This document shows, one piece after another, positions 5,818 through 14,478 of a stretch of DNA of 16,864 nucleotides; positions within the stretch are counted from its first letter, which is position 1; every line of letters starts with the position of its first letter. The translations under genes and the position numbers were made by a program. The notes beneath the pieces are model-generated. The model made no database searches. It was not told the DNA's origin and saw nothing but the letters and a program-made list of their open reading frames with translations. The stretch covers positions 1-16,864 of the forward strand of contig CAYOCE010000030.1 of the NCBI GenBank assembly GCA_964402405.1. The letters run 5' to 3'. Origin of the DNA: CAYOCE01 sp964402405 (GTDB lineage Bacteria; Pseudomonadota; Alphaproteobacteria; UBA7879).

Positions 5818-7971
5818 TCAATTTTCCAACAACTTCTGCCACCATCCCTTTTTCTTTTTCTGGGAAGCGGTAGCTTGTTTTTTCTGACTCTTTAGCCAGT
5901 CTTCATGGGTTCTAAGTTGTTCTGGATCTAAGAATTTTTCCTTGTGAACCACGCCTGTTTTTTTCGAGCTTTCTTTTTCTGAAACCTCCTGATTTGCAGG
6001 CTCTTTTTGAGCATGATGGGGTTTCTGGGGTGCACCCGCATTTTCCTGAGATCCAGGCTGGAGGGGTTCAGGGGCATTAGGTTCTTTTCTAGGTCCTTTA
6101 GGGAACTTACGTTTGCGATCTCTTTTACGCCGATCTTTTTGTTTTGCTTCTCCACCAGCCCCCTCAGAAGATTCCATTGGGATGTTTTTTTGAGCTTCCG
6201 TTATCTCAGCAATTGGAGCCGCAGATTCAGAAGCCATTTTGGGATTAGGTTTTCTCTGCCCTTCATTATTGTGTTGAGGCTTCTTTTTTGATTTCTTGGC
6301 ATGATCTGTGGATCGCGTATCTGGCCTTTTTTTATCAGCTTCTGGTACTTGAGCTGTTGATTTCAACAAAGCTCCTTCATGATTCGTTATGCGATAAGTT
6401 CCCAAAGCAGAATCTTTATCCTGATGCAAACGAATGGTCAGCCCATATTTTTCTTCCAAGCGAAGCAAATCTTTTTTCTTTTCATTCAATAGATAAAATC
6501 CAACATCCGAGGATGTGTGAACATTAATTAAAACATTTCCTTGCTTGATTCCCTCTTCCTCTAGGGAGCGTAGTATCTGCAGGGCAAGGGCATTTGCTGA
6601 GCGAATATACCCTGTTCCACTACAGTGGGTACAAGGTATAGCTGTGGCCTCAAGGACATTGGGCCTCAGGCGTTGACGGGACATTTCCAACAGCCCAAAA
6701 TTACTAATGCGGCCTACCTGAATACGCGCCCGATCTTCTCGCAAGCAATCCCGCAGTTTCTTTTCAACAGCCGCATTGTTTTTACCATCAATCATATCGA
6801 TAAAGTCAATGACAACAAGACCTGCCAGATCTCTAAGGCTGAGCTGACGTGCAACTTCTTCGGCTGCCTCAAGGTTTGTTTTTAGGGCTGTGTTATCAAT
6901 GTGACGCTCAGCCGTTGAACGTCCCGAGTTGACGTCGATAGAAATTAAGGCTTCGGTGATATCAATAATGATATATCCACCGGACCTTAGGTTAACACGA
7001 TTATGGAAGATACTATCAATTTGCTCTTCAATTTTATATTTATAAAACAAAGGAAGAGTCATGTCTTTGTAAGGTTGAACCTTCTTAGAATGGCTGGGCA
7101 CCATATTTTTCATAAGGGCTTTGGCAACTTTGTATTGCTCGTCGCCTTCTATTAAAATTTCATCCACTTCTGGAGTGTATAGGTCTCGGATAGAGCGCTT
7201 GATCAGATCTCCCTCCTCATACACCAAGGAAGGCGCTGTTGCCTTCAGAGTTCCATCCCTAATTTCACTCCATAAGGTCAGCAGATATTTGTAATCCCGT
7301 TTAATTTCAGTGGTACTGCGATCCAGGCCCGCTGTACGCACAATTAAAGACATGCCTTGGGGCATTTCAAGGGATTGAATCAATTGCTTGAGGCGTTTTC
7401 TATCGCCAAAATCCGTAATCTTCCGAGAAACTCCTCCCGGATTAGAGGCATTGGGCATTAAAACACAATACCGGCCTGGCAAAGAAATAAAGGTGGAAAG
7501 GGCAGCGCCTTTGTTGCCACGCTCTTCTTTGATAACCTGAACTAAAACAACTTGACGTGTTTGAACAACTTCCTGGATTTTGTAGCGCTTAGTTAGGGGA
7601 GTACCATGCGTATCCTCGTCATGCTTTCCAGTTTCCTCTGAAGAAGCTGCATCCTCCGCTGTATCATCAGAAGTTTCATCCGCTGTATCTTCAGATTTTT
7701 CCGGATCGTCCCGGCGATCCTCCATAGGGATCCTAAAATAATCGGGGTGAATTTCGGAAAAAGGCAAAAACCCATGACGCGCTGCCCCATAATCCACAAA
7801 AGCTGCCTGTAAGGAAGGTTCTATGCGAACAATTTTAGCGAGATATACGTTCCCTTTTAATGTTTTTCTAGATGAGTTCTCAAAATCAAAATCAACTAAC
7901 AGATCGTCCTTGACAATCGCCACCCGTGTTTCCTCTGGGTGAGTTGCCTCAATAAGCATACGTTTAACCAC
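5818..7971 (-). CDS. rne: Ribonuclease E (short form, with C-terminal PNPase-docking motif)
   Basis: RNase E is the single-strand-specific endoribonuclease that starts mRNA decay and matures rRNA and tRNA, and it scaffolds the RNA degradosome. The 717-residue protein has an S1 domain (about 36-165) split by a very acidic insert (about 84-124), the 5'-sensor/RNase H-like region, and the DNase I-like catalytic core with metal ligands D346 (SIDVNSG) and D389 (VVIDFIDM). The zinc-link motif CTHC (447-450) mediates dimer pairing. From about 540 the tail is low-complexity and basic, ending with KKKKGWWQK (705-713); GWW near the end is the known PNPase-binding motif of Caulobacter RNase E. It is shorter than E. 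coli RNase E (about 1,060) but longer than RNase G. The start is GTG at 7971, with GGAG 8 nt upstream; an ATG four codons in lacks such a site. It is divergent from amiC. Confidence 0.95.
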   Translation of the reverse strand: MVKRMLIEATHPEETRVAIVKDDLLVDFDFENSSRKTLKGNVYLAKIVRIEPSLQAAFVDYGAARHGFLPFSEIHPDYFRIPMEDRRDDPEKSEDTADETSDDTAEDAASSEETGKHDEDTHGTPLTKRYKIQEVVQTRQVVLVQVIKEERGNKGAALSTFISLPGRYCVLMPNASNPGGVSRKITDFGDRKRLKQLIQSLEMPQGMSLIVRTAGLDRSTTEIKRDYKYLLTLWSEIRDGTLKATAPSLVYEEGDLIKRSIRDLYTPEVDEILIEGDEQYKVAKALMKNMVPSHSKKVQPYKDMTLPLFYKYKIEEQIDSIFHNRVNLRSGGYIIIDITEALISIDVNSGRSTAERHIDNTALKTNLEAAEEVARQLSLRDLAGLVVIDFIDMIDGKNNAAVEKKLRDCLREDRARIQVGRISNFGLLEMSRQRLRPNVLEATAIPCTHCSGTGYIRSANALALQILRSLEEEGIKQGNVLINVHTSSDVGFYLLNEKKKDLLRLEEKYGLTIRLHQDKDSALGTYRITNHEGALLKSTAQVPEADKKRPDTRSTDHAKKSKKKPQHNNEGQRKPNPKMASESAAPIAEITEAQKNIPMESSEGAGGEAKQKDRRKRDRKRKFPKGPRKEPNAPEPLQPGSQENAGAPQKPHHAQKEPANQEVSEKESSKKTGVVHKEKFLDPEQLRTHEDWLKSQKKQATASQKKKKGWWQKLLEN

Positions 7972-8129
7972 TGATATAGCTCCAAAATTTCTTTAAAATG
8001 AATATTCCCTTCGCGTCTCAAGCTATGGGTCTCTAAAGTTTGGATATCTGCAGGACGCATGCATAAAAGATACATGTGCATTCCCCGATTCCTTAGCTTA
8101 CTTCCTATAGTTTGAAATAGTTCAGGTAT

Positions 8130-8157
8130 ATAATATTTCAATTTAACATTAATCCAA
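8130..8157 (-). promoter_or_regulatory. Candidate rne promoter with ~150-nt leader
   Basis: On the minus strand TTGGAT (8157-8152) and TATTAT (8135-8130) are 16 nt apart. Transcription would start near 8123 and give a leader of about 150 nt before the GTG at 7971. E. coli rne has a long structured leader used for autoregulation; whether this one acts that way is inference. From 8158 to 8372 I see only a CCCAT-AA-ATGGG palindrome (8351-8362) just before amiC and no convincing amiC promoter. Confidence 0.45.
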
Positions 8158-8372
8158 AAAAACTTAAGAAGATACCCCTACACCTGTATTGGCATCCTTA
8201 AAAAAACCTAAGAATTCCACCTAATTTTCAACCTAGCCTTTCCCGAAGGCTCCGGTTATGATAAGTAGAGCGATTTAAATTCTATACTGCTTAATTTGTA
8301 CCCTAACATACTTTTTGATGCAAGACGAAGATTAGATTTTTTTGAAAATCCCATAAATGGGCTGATTGATAT

Positions 8373-9665
8373 ATGAGACATACCTTTATCACGAATTGGC
8401 TAATCCCTCTCCGCTGGATTATATTTTATTTTCTGATCAGCGGATGTCCTATTGACTGTTTTGCAGGCAAAAATCCTTGGATTCAGATGCGAAGCGGTCT
8501 TCAAAAAGACTTTACCCGCATTGTTTTAGACAGTTCGCATCAACCAAAGTGGGAATACGAAGTTCTTAACAAAAAAATAATTCTCAAAGTTAATCAAGCT
8601 ATTTTAAAAAACTTAGACCCAGAGGATATCAGGCTTCCAAGGGCAACGGGACTTATTAGAAATGTATATCTAGAAAGAACCTCTCAGCAGGGGATGGATG
8701 CTCATATTCTGTTCAAATTTCCTGTTAAAATTTTAAAGGCCTTTACAATTCCCCCTTCTGCAGAAAATCCTCATTACCGAGTGGTTCTGGATGTTACCAA
8801 AGTTTCAGTTGGAGAACCCATAAAAACAACAACAAAAATACCCCAGAAGAAAGCTGCTGAAACGCCTACAAGAAAAGAGCCGCCCAAAAAAGTTACACCA
8901 CCTACAGAAGAAGTTAAAATAATTGCGCCCCAGACAACTGCACCACAGGTAACCCTAGAAAAACCTGCTTTACGGCCACAATCTAAATGGCCTAAAATAA
9001 TTGTAGTTGATCCCGGTCATGGGGGAGCAGATCCGGGGGCCATTGGATATACAAAAACCCGTGAAAAGGATATCACTTTGGCTATGGCAAAAACATTGAA
9101 AGAGGTTCTGACAAAAGATAAAAAATATAAAGTTATTTTGACTCGTGATCGGGATAAATTTACTTCTCTGACGGATCGTGTTAAAACAACCCAAATGTCG
9201 GGGGCGGATCTATTTATTTCTCTGCATGCGGATAGCCACGTGAAATCAGAATCACGGGGGCTTTCCATTTATACCCTGTCAAAGGTAGCATCTGACCAAG
9301 AGGCTGCAAGGCTGGCTGCTAAAGAAAACAAGGCGGATTTGTTTTTGGGACTAAGTCTGGATTCACAGTCCCCCGAGGTTGCCGGTATTTTAATTGATTT
9401 AATGAAACGGGAAACCATGAATTTGTCTGCAAAGTTTGCGAGTAAGCTTGAGGAAAAACTACGCCCTCGGACAAGATTCTTGGATAATGGGCGCCGGTCT
9501 GCCAATTTTGCTGTTCTTAGAATTCCTGATATTCCAGGTATTCTTGTAGAGTTAGGTTATATCTCAAATCCTCAGGATGAAAAATTGTTAAAAACAGATG
9601 ATCACCGACAAAAAGTTGCCATGGGGATTAAAGACGCCATTGATATTTATTTTATGGAAAATTAG
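8373..9665 (+). CDS. amiC: N-acetylmuramoyl-L-alanine amidase, AmiC type (AMIN + Amidase_3)
   Basis: This periplasmic zinc hydrolase cuts the amide bond between N-acetylmuramic acid and L-alanine, splitting septal peptidoglycan so daughter cells can separate. The 430-residue protein begins with a signal peptide (hydrophobic core about 9-24, likely cleaved near A31). An AMIN domain (about 36-145, starting IQMRSGLQKDFTRIVLD) targets it to the division site. A proline/lysine/threonine-rich linker (about 148-205) leads to the catalytic Amidase_3 domain (207-425). Zinc ligands are H216 (VDPGHGG), E231 (TREKDI) and H285 (SLHAD); E393 in LVELGYISN is the catalytic glutamate. The loop around 300-350 matches the position of the regulatory helix that EnvC/NlpD-type activators displace. 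Start ATG at 8373 has no strong ribosome site. mrcA follows after 165 nt containing a palindromic repeat. Confidence 0.95.
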   Translation: MRHTFITNWLIPLRWIIFYFLISGCPIDCFAGKNPWIQMRSGLQKDFTRIVLDSSHQPKWEYEVLNKKIILKVNQAILKNLDPEDIRLPRATGLIRNVYLERTSQQGMDAHILFKFPVKILKAFTIPPSAENPHYRVVLDVTKVSVGEPIKTTTKIPQKKAAETPTRKEPPKKVTPPTEEVKIIAPQTTAPQVTLEKPALRPQSKWPKIIVVDPGHGGADPGAIGYTKTREKDITLAMAKTLKEVLTKDKKYKVILTRDRDKFTSLTDRVKTTQMSGADLFISLHADSHVKSESRGLSIYTLSKVASDQEAARLAAKENKADLFLGLSLDSQSPEVAGILIDLMKRETMNLSAKFASKLEEKLRPRTRFLDNGRRSANFAVLRIPDIPGILVELGYISNPQDEKLLKTDDHRQKVAMGIKDAIDIYFMEN

Positions 9666-9704
9666 GGTGGGAAAGATAAATTTCTTTTCTAACTCTTTCG
9701 AACC

Positions 9705-9794
9705 ATCCCTGCGTAGGCGGGGATCCATGTGCGGTAGCACTTTCAAGGAATCACCCAGAGGGTGCTGTGGACCCCCACCTTCGTGGGGGTGGTT
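9705..9794. repeat. Composite palindromic repeat element (short version)
   Basis: From left to right the element has three parts. First is ATCCCTGC-GTAG-GCGGGGAT (9705-9724, 8 bp with one G-U). Next is the spacer CCATGTGCGGTAGC with a small CACCC-AGA-GGGTG hairpin (9752-9764). Last is ACCCCCAC-CTTC-GTGGGGGT followed by GGTT (9771-9794). Twenty consecutive bases at 9719-9738 are identical to 15364-15383, and the closing CCCCC-CTTC-GGGGGTGGTT hairpin also recurs there. It fills most of the amiC-mrcA gap (9666-9830). It has no T-run, so it is not an obvious terminator and the two genes may still be co-transcribed. Confidence 0.75.
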
Positions 9795-9830
9795 CTTAAA
9801 GGATGAAAATTTGTTGCAACAGGTTAACTA

Positions 9831-12263
9831 ATGGTAAAACACACTAAAAAAATACTAATGCTACTGGCAATCTTGGCAATCGTTGGGGGACTGACGGGTT
9901 TTGGCCTTTTAATTTATTTTGGAAGGGAACTTCCAGCCTATCAACAACTGGCCAACTATGATCCGTCGGTTGTAACGCGTATTCATGCAGCAGATGGCCA
10001 ATTGTTTGGAGAATATGCTGCCGAAAAGCGCGTTTTCATCCCTATCAAATCCATGCCGAAGCACATTGTTCAAACCTTTTTGGTGATTGAGGATAAAAAC
10101 TTTTACCATCATTTTGGCTTGGATATCATGGGATTAATACGGGCGGTCCTTCACAATATAAAGGAAAAAATCAAAGGATCTAATAATGTCATGGGGGGAT
10201 CCACCATCACCCAACAGGTGGCAAAGAACTTCCTTTTAAATAATGAACAGACATTCTCGCGGAAGATTAAAGAGGCCATCCTGGCCCTGCGCATTGAAAG
10301 TGCCTTTTCAAAGGATAAAATTCTCGAGCTTTATTTGAATGAAATTTACTTAGGGTCTGGTGCCTATGGGGTTGGGGCAGCTGCTGTTCATTATTTCAAT
10401 AAATCCTTAAATGAGCTTTCGGTGGCAGAGGCAGCCTTTTTAGCAGCTCTTCCCAAGGCGCCCAGCAATTACCACCCCGAACGTCACTCTGAGGCTGCCA
10501 TCTTCCGACGCAACCTGGTAATAGATCGCATGCTAGATGAAGGAATGATTACCTCTCAAGAAGCTGAAGAAGCGAAGAGCCAGCCCATAAAAATCTATCC
10601 CAGAAAACATAAGGAATCATTAGAAGCCAGTTATTTTGTGGAAGAGGTCCGCCGGTTTTTACTCGCCACCTATGGAGAGAAAGAACTATACCAGGGAGGG
10701 CTAGTGGTCAGAACGCCCCTAAATCCAAAACTACAAAGAATTGCAGACCATGCCCTAAAGCAGGGATTAATCACATATGATCGCAGGCATGGGTGGCGGG
10801 GGCCTATTGCCCATATGGATAACACCGAGAACTGGCAACAAAAATTAGCCGAGATTTCTTATCCTCCTGCCGCCAAACCCTGGGTCAAGGCCGTTGTTTT
10901 ATCCTTAGAAAATAAACATGTGGTCATTGGGCTGGAAAATGATGCCCAAGGACAAATTACCTTTGAGAGTATGAAGTGGGCAAGGCGTCACTTTAGAAAT
11001 TCTAAAACCTATCCCCAGCTGGGGCCTGAATTAAAAACCCCTGCAGATGCTTTAGCGGTGGGGGATGTGGTGTTGGTGAATAAAGTTAACCAGAAATCTA
11101 AAGAGGCTCCCCCTATTTATACGCTGGAACAAATTCCTGAAGTAGAAGGGGCGTTGATAGCCATGGATCCCTACACCGGTCGGATTTTGGCCATGAGTGG
11201 CGGATATAGCTATGAACGGAGTCAATATAACCGGGCAACCCAAGCCTATCGTCAGTCGGGATCCGCCTTTAAACCCTTTGTTTATATCACGGCTCTGGAA
11301 AATGGATATACGCCGGCAACCCCCCTTCTGGATGCCCCATTTGAGATTAGTATGGGGGCGGGGCAGGGCATGTGGCGACCAAAAAATATTGAAAAGAAGA
11401 CCTTTGGATGGGCCCCCCTTCGAAACAATCTGGAAAAATCCAGAAACCTGGGAACCATTCGGCTTGCTCATTCTTTAGGAATGCCCAAGATTATCGAGGT
11501 GGCCAAAAGATTCAAAGTCTATGACTCCATGCCTCCCTATTTATCTGCCGTCATTGGATCCCAAGAAACAACCCTCCTACGCCTTACAACGGCCTTTGCC
11601 ATGCTTTTAAATGGAGGAAAAGAACTAACTCCCGTCTTGATTGATCGCATTCAAGATCGTCGGGGAAAAACCATCTTTAAAAGCGATAAGCGTATATGTG
11701 AAGAATGTCAAAACACTGCCTTCAAAAAAGAGTACTTGAATTCGGATTTTGTTCCCGAGTTAAAAGACGATCGCAGATCCATCGTAGATTCTGTGACTGC
11801 CTACCAAATGGTATCGATTCTAGAGGGTGTTGTTCTACGCGGTACGGGCCGCGGGGTCAAAATTGAGGGCCAAAATCTTGGGGGGAAAACAGGCAGTAGT
11901 AATGACTTTTTCGATAATTGGTTTATTGGATTTTCCCCTGATTTGGTTGTGGGGGTCTTTGTGGGATTTGACACCCCCAAAAGCACTGGTGAGCCTGGTT
12001 CAAAAGCAGCTGGCCCTATTTTCAAGGCTTTTATGCAGGAGGCTCTCAAAGGAAAGCCTTCAGAACCTTTCCGGGCTCCGGAAGGGGCCAAATTTATTCA
12101 AGTAAATGCTAAAACAGGCGAGGCTGCAAAACCCGGCGAGACAGACATCATTCTCGAAGTCTTCAAGCCCGATGATGCCCTTCCCGATGGGAGTCGGACC
12201 AAACCTAAGAAAGCAGCTGAAGCAACGGATTCAGGAGCCGAAAGTACAGACGGGATTTATTAA
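9831..12263 (+). CDS. mrcA: Penicillin-binding protein 1A (class A, bifunctional)
   Basis: A class A PBP polymerises lipid II into glycan strands and cross-links their peptides in the periplasm, anchored in the inner membrane. The 810-residue protein has a short cytoplasmic start and one membrane span (about 8-30). The glycosyltransferase domain shows IEDKNFYHHFGLD (86-98, catalytic E87), GGSTITQQ (122-129), RKIKEAILALRIE (144-156) and the ELYLNEIYLG run (166-175). An insert of about 250-430 matches the PBP1A linker/OB-like region. The transpeptidase domain has the SxxK motif SAFK (478-481, nucleophile S478), SRN (537-539) and KTGSS (686-690). The tail from about 785 is charged and low-complexity. 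The amidase upstream is a functional partner. In many alphaproteobacteria prfB follows mrcA; here a convergent gene does, so synteny breaks at 12,264. Confidence 0.96.
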   Translation: MVKHTKKILMLLAILAIVGGLTGFGLLIYFGRELPAYQQLANYDPSVVTRIHAADGQLFGEYAAEKRVFIPIKSMPKHIVQTFLVIEDKNFYHHFGLDIMGLIRAVLHNIKEKIKGSNNVMGGSTITQQVAKNFLLNNEQTFSRKIKEAILALRIESAFSKDKILELYLNEIYLGSGAYGVGAAAVHYFNKSLNELSVAEAAFLAALPKAPSNYHPERHSEAAIFRRNLVIDRMLDEGMITSQEAEEAKSQPIKIYPRKHKESLEASYFVEEVRRFLLATYGEKELYQGGLVVRTPLNPKLQRIADHALKQGLITYDRRHGWRGPIAHMDNTENWQQKLAEISYPPAAKPWVKAVVLSLENKHVVIGLENDAQGQITFESMKWARRHFRNSKTYPQLGPELKTPADALAVGDVVLVNKVNQKSKEAPPIYTLEQIPEVEGALIAMDPYTGRILAMSGGYSYERSQYNRATQAYRQSGSAFKPFVYITALENGYTPATPLLDAPFEISMGAGQGMWRPKNIEKKTFGWAPLRNNLEKSRNLGTIRLAHSLGMPKIIEVAKRFKVYDSMPPYLSAVIGSQETTLLRLTTAFAMLLNGGKELTPVLIDRIQDRRGKTIFKSDKRICEECQNTAFKKEYLNSDFVPELKDDRRSIVDSVTAYQMVSILEGVVLRGTGRGVKIEGQNLGGKTGSSNDFFDNWFIGFSPDLVVGVFVGFDTPKSTGEPGSKAAGPIFKAFMQEALKGKPSEPFRAPEGAKFIQVNAKTGEAAKPGETDIILEVFKPDDALPDGSRTKPKKAAEATDSGAESTDGIY

Positions 12264-12294
12264 GGGAGATTGTCCGCGGTTGAGGGGGAAAAAG

Positions 12295-12343
12295 GCCGTC
12301 ATCCCGGATCTCGCTCGCTTCGCTCACGGTCCGGGATGACGGC
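12295..12343. repeat. Long palindrome with perfect 14-bp stem between convergent genes
   Basis: GCCGTCATCCCGGA (12295-12308) pairs perfectly with TCCGGGATGACGGC (12330-12343) across a 21-nt loop containing CTCGCTCGCTTCGCTCA. It starts 32 nt after the mrcA stop. It resembles the GTCATCCCGGA-type dispersed palindromes found in many Rickettsiales-like genomes (from memory). It has no T-run, but its size and place suggest it could mark or protect the transcript ends of the two convergent genes. Confidence 0.75.
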
Positions 12344-12370
12344 GTTGGGGATGCTAAAGCTCACGGCCTT

Positions 12371-12398
12371 GGATGATACCACTGGGTATCACTCATCC
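12371..12398. repeat. Bulged hairpin overlapping the coiled-coil gene stop
   Basis: GGATGATACC (12371-12380), loop ACTG, then GGTATC (12385-12390), ACT bulge and CATCC (12394-12398) form an 11-bp stem with a 3-nt bulge. It covers the stop codon of the minus-strand coiled-coil gene (12391-12389). Just to its left, GCTAAAGCT (12353-12361) repeats the core of the 14-nt loop family but without a flanking stem. Confidence 0.5.
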
Positions 12399-14434
12399 CC
12401 AAATTCTAGATCTTCCCCGAATACTGTTGTAGATCTAGAATGCCCTCTTAAGTGGTGAGGCTTCGGCTTTGCAGGGAGTGCTCCATCAGCCATCTCCCCT
12501 CCTCCTTGAGTCCTTTCTCCATCGAAGACAGGCGTATCTGGGGTAAAGGCACTTGTAGCGACATAACCNNNNNNNNNNNNNNNNNNNNNNNNNNNNNNNN
12601 NNNNNNNNNNNNNNNNNNNNNNNNNNNNNNNNNNNNNNNNNNNNNNNNNNNNNNNNNNNNNNNNNNNNTCTGTATCGGATGCTGACTGAGGTTTAGCTCG
12701 CATATCCTGCACCCATTTATCAACAAATGCTTGCAACTTATCTCTCTGCTGTTCAAGAGACTCAATATCATCTATAGCCTCCTGTAATGCATCATCGGTA
12801 TCTCCCAATTCTGTTTGTCGTTGCTGCAATGCTACACGCAATTCATTAATCTCTGTTTCAGCTTCTTGCTCATATTGTCGAAGCTCCTCTAGATGCTCCT
12901 CAAACCATACCTGCCATTGTTGAATAACGGCTTGAGACTGCTCATCTTTTTCTTGCAACTCCCGTAAGGCTATCTGTTTTTGCTCCATATTTTGCATATA
13001 GAGGGCTAACCTCTCTTTTAAGGAATCAAGGACATTTATAGGCCCGCTAGAGGACGAGGGCTCACTTGACGGCACAGGCACCAATTCATTGATTTCCCCC
13101 AATTGAGCACGCAAGCGTTGATTGGATGCCACAAATTTATCGCTATCTTCTTCTAATTTTTGAATTGTCTCCTGAAGGCCTGCAATCATATCTTGCTGCT
13201 GCCTAATCAATGCTTCTTGCGCATCACGTTCTCTGGTCAGCGTCTCTAACTGAAGGACAAATTCCTTAACCCGGCGTCCCATTTCCACATTTTTGCGATG
13301 TTCTGCTTTCAGCTCTTCTTTTTTGTTGGCCAGTTTTTCTGCTAGTTTTTTTACCTTTCCCTTTTCAAGTTGGGGAGATGTGCTAATTACATGGGCTATG
13401 GCCTTTCCTGATGGACTCATGGCATCAAGCATAGCCATTCCATCAGGATTTACCCGTTCCTTTTCAGTGAGCCGATGATTGGCAGCTGCTAGATCCTGAA
13501 TTAACTTATTTTGCATTTGCATGGCTGTATTCCACTTAATTTCAGTTTCTTTTGCTAATTGGTCGATTTCATTCTGTTTAAGATGCAAATGTGTCAAACG
13601 CAATTCAGCTAAATCCTGCCATTCATCTCGTTCCTTTTTAAGGCGATTATTTTCAGTTATTTGTTCTGCTAGATCTGCTTTATGTTTTGTAAGATCCTTC
13701 AATAGGGTTTCATTTTGTGCTCGAATACCTCTTAACTGAATATTCAAGTTATTTTGAATTCCCTCTATTATCCCTATAAAGGGATTTGCTGCAACGACAG
13801 CCCCTTTAGAAGGGATCAATCCTGGCCCTGTTGCATCCACATTGACGGCAATGTGAATGCCATGTTTTCCTAGCATTTCTGTCAAAGATAGTATTTGCGT
13901 TTTAAGCACCGTCGTTTCATGTCTGTAAATTTCCTGCAGTCTTGTTATTGTATCTCGAAGGGCAAGAATTTCGTTTTCCCGATCCAATCCTACTAACAGC
14001 TCCTCTACTTGGGCCTTAAGCCTGGCATTTTCTTCGGCTAATGTTTCTGCCTTGGTGTGGGTGGTATGGTGGGCAGCGATGTAAGTATTTAACTCCGTCC
14101 TTGCTGCAATCATTGCTTGATTTCTAGCCATTTGTACAAAATTCTGATCATGATAGGCTAAAACCGCCGGTACAATCCATCTGAAAAGACCCGTTGCAGC
14201 ATTAATCTCAATATCATCTACTGTTGCCACCATTGTTTCTTGTTTGTTTCTATAGTGCAAAATTCTACTAAGCTGATCTTTAAAAGGCCCTTTTTGAAGC
14301 TCGGCAAGTTCATCAGCCGTAATCTTCCTCCAAGCAGACCCACTGCTCATTGCCCCAGAAGAGGTGCCACAAAAACAACAGAAAATGAAGAAAGAAATAA
14401 GAAAAAATCTAGAAAAATTATATGCTCTACCCAT
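12389..14434 (-). CDS. Large exported coiled-coil protein (interrupted by assembly gap)
   Basis: I do not recognise a named family. The protein has a signal peptide (hydrophobic core about 9-23, likely cleaved near A28), then long heptad-like helices rich in E, Q, K, L and R. Approximate coiled-coil blocks are 125-190, 224-326, 355-450 and 470-580, separated by non-coil breaks at 195-220 (glycine and proline rich), 328-352 and a serine-rich 452-468. The readable N-terminal part has 588 residues. A run of 100 Ns follows, then a 59-residue low-complexity C-terminus ending LEFGDE in the same nominal frame. Since the gap size is probably a placeholder, total length (nominally 681) and frame after the gap are not certain. 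ATG at 14434 has AGAGGG 6 nt upstream. It lies 44 nt downstream of the outer-membrane barrel gene on the same strand, so the two probably form an operon. A structural or adhesive surface role is inference. Confidence 0.75.
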   Translation of the reverse strand: MGRAYNFSRFFLISFFIFCCFCGTSSGAMSSGSAWRKITADELAELQKGPFKDQLSRILHYRNKQETMVATVDDIEINAATGLFRWIVPAVLAYHDQNFVQMARNQAMIAARTELNTYIAAHHTTHTKAETLAEENARLKAQVEELLVGLDRENEILALRDTITRLQEIYRHETTVLKTQILSLTEMLGKHGIHIAVNVDATGPGLIPSKGAVVAANPFIGIIEGIQNNLNIQLRGIRAQNETLLKDLTKHKADLAEQITENNRLKKERDEWQDLAELRLTHLHLKQNEIDQLAKETEIKWNTAMQMQNKLIQDLAAANHRLTEKERVNPDGMAMLDAMSPSGKAIAHVISTSPQLEKGKVKKLAEKLANKKEELKAEHRKNVEMGRRVKEFVLQLETLTRERDAQEALIRQQQDMIAGLQETIQKLEEDSDKFVASNQRLRAQLGEINELVPVPSSEPSSSSGPINVLDSLKERLALYMQNMEQKQIALRELQEKDEQSQAVIQQWQVWFEEHLEELRQYEQEAETEINELRVALQQRQTELGDTDDALQEAIDDIESLEQQRDKLQAFVDKWVQDMRAKPQSASDTXXXXXXXXXXXXXXXXXXXXXXXXXXXXXXXXXXGYVATSAFTPDTPVFDGERTQGGGEMADGALPAKPKPHHLRGHSRSTTVFGEDLEFGDE
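12569..12668. other. Assembly gap (100 Ns)
   Basis: Exactly 100 undetermined bases, the usual placeholder for a scaffold gap of unknown true length. It falls inside the coiled-coil gene, near its 3' end, where repetitive sequence would explain a failed assembly. Confidence 0.98.
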
Positions 14435-14478
14435 GATATCCCTCTTTATTTTTTAGGGTTTATTTGGCAATTACTCTA

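Noticed and set aside
5636..5845. 69-codon minus-strand frame overlapping the rne stop
   Set aside because: There is no spaced Shine-Dalgarno before its ATG (AGGG directly abuts it), the frame runs through inverted repeats, and no family is recognised. Translational coupling to rne cannot be excluded, but evidence is too thin to list it as a gene.
7896..8141. 81-codon minus-strand frame overlapping the rne start
   Set aside because: Its ATG lies upstream of the likely rne transcription start (about 8123), it has no ribosome site, and its last third overlaps rne in another frame. It is better explained as the rne leader.
9598..9831. 77-codon plus-strand frame spanning the amiC end and the repeat
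   Set aside because: It overlaps the amiC 3' end in another frame and then translates the palindromic element; a shadow frame.
12448..12771. Alternative minus-strand frame across the assembly gap
   Set aside because: It is open mainly because Ns carry no stops. The frame that continues the coiled-coil protein is better supported, though the gap leaves some doubt.
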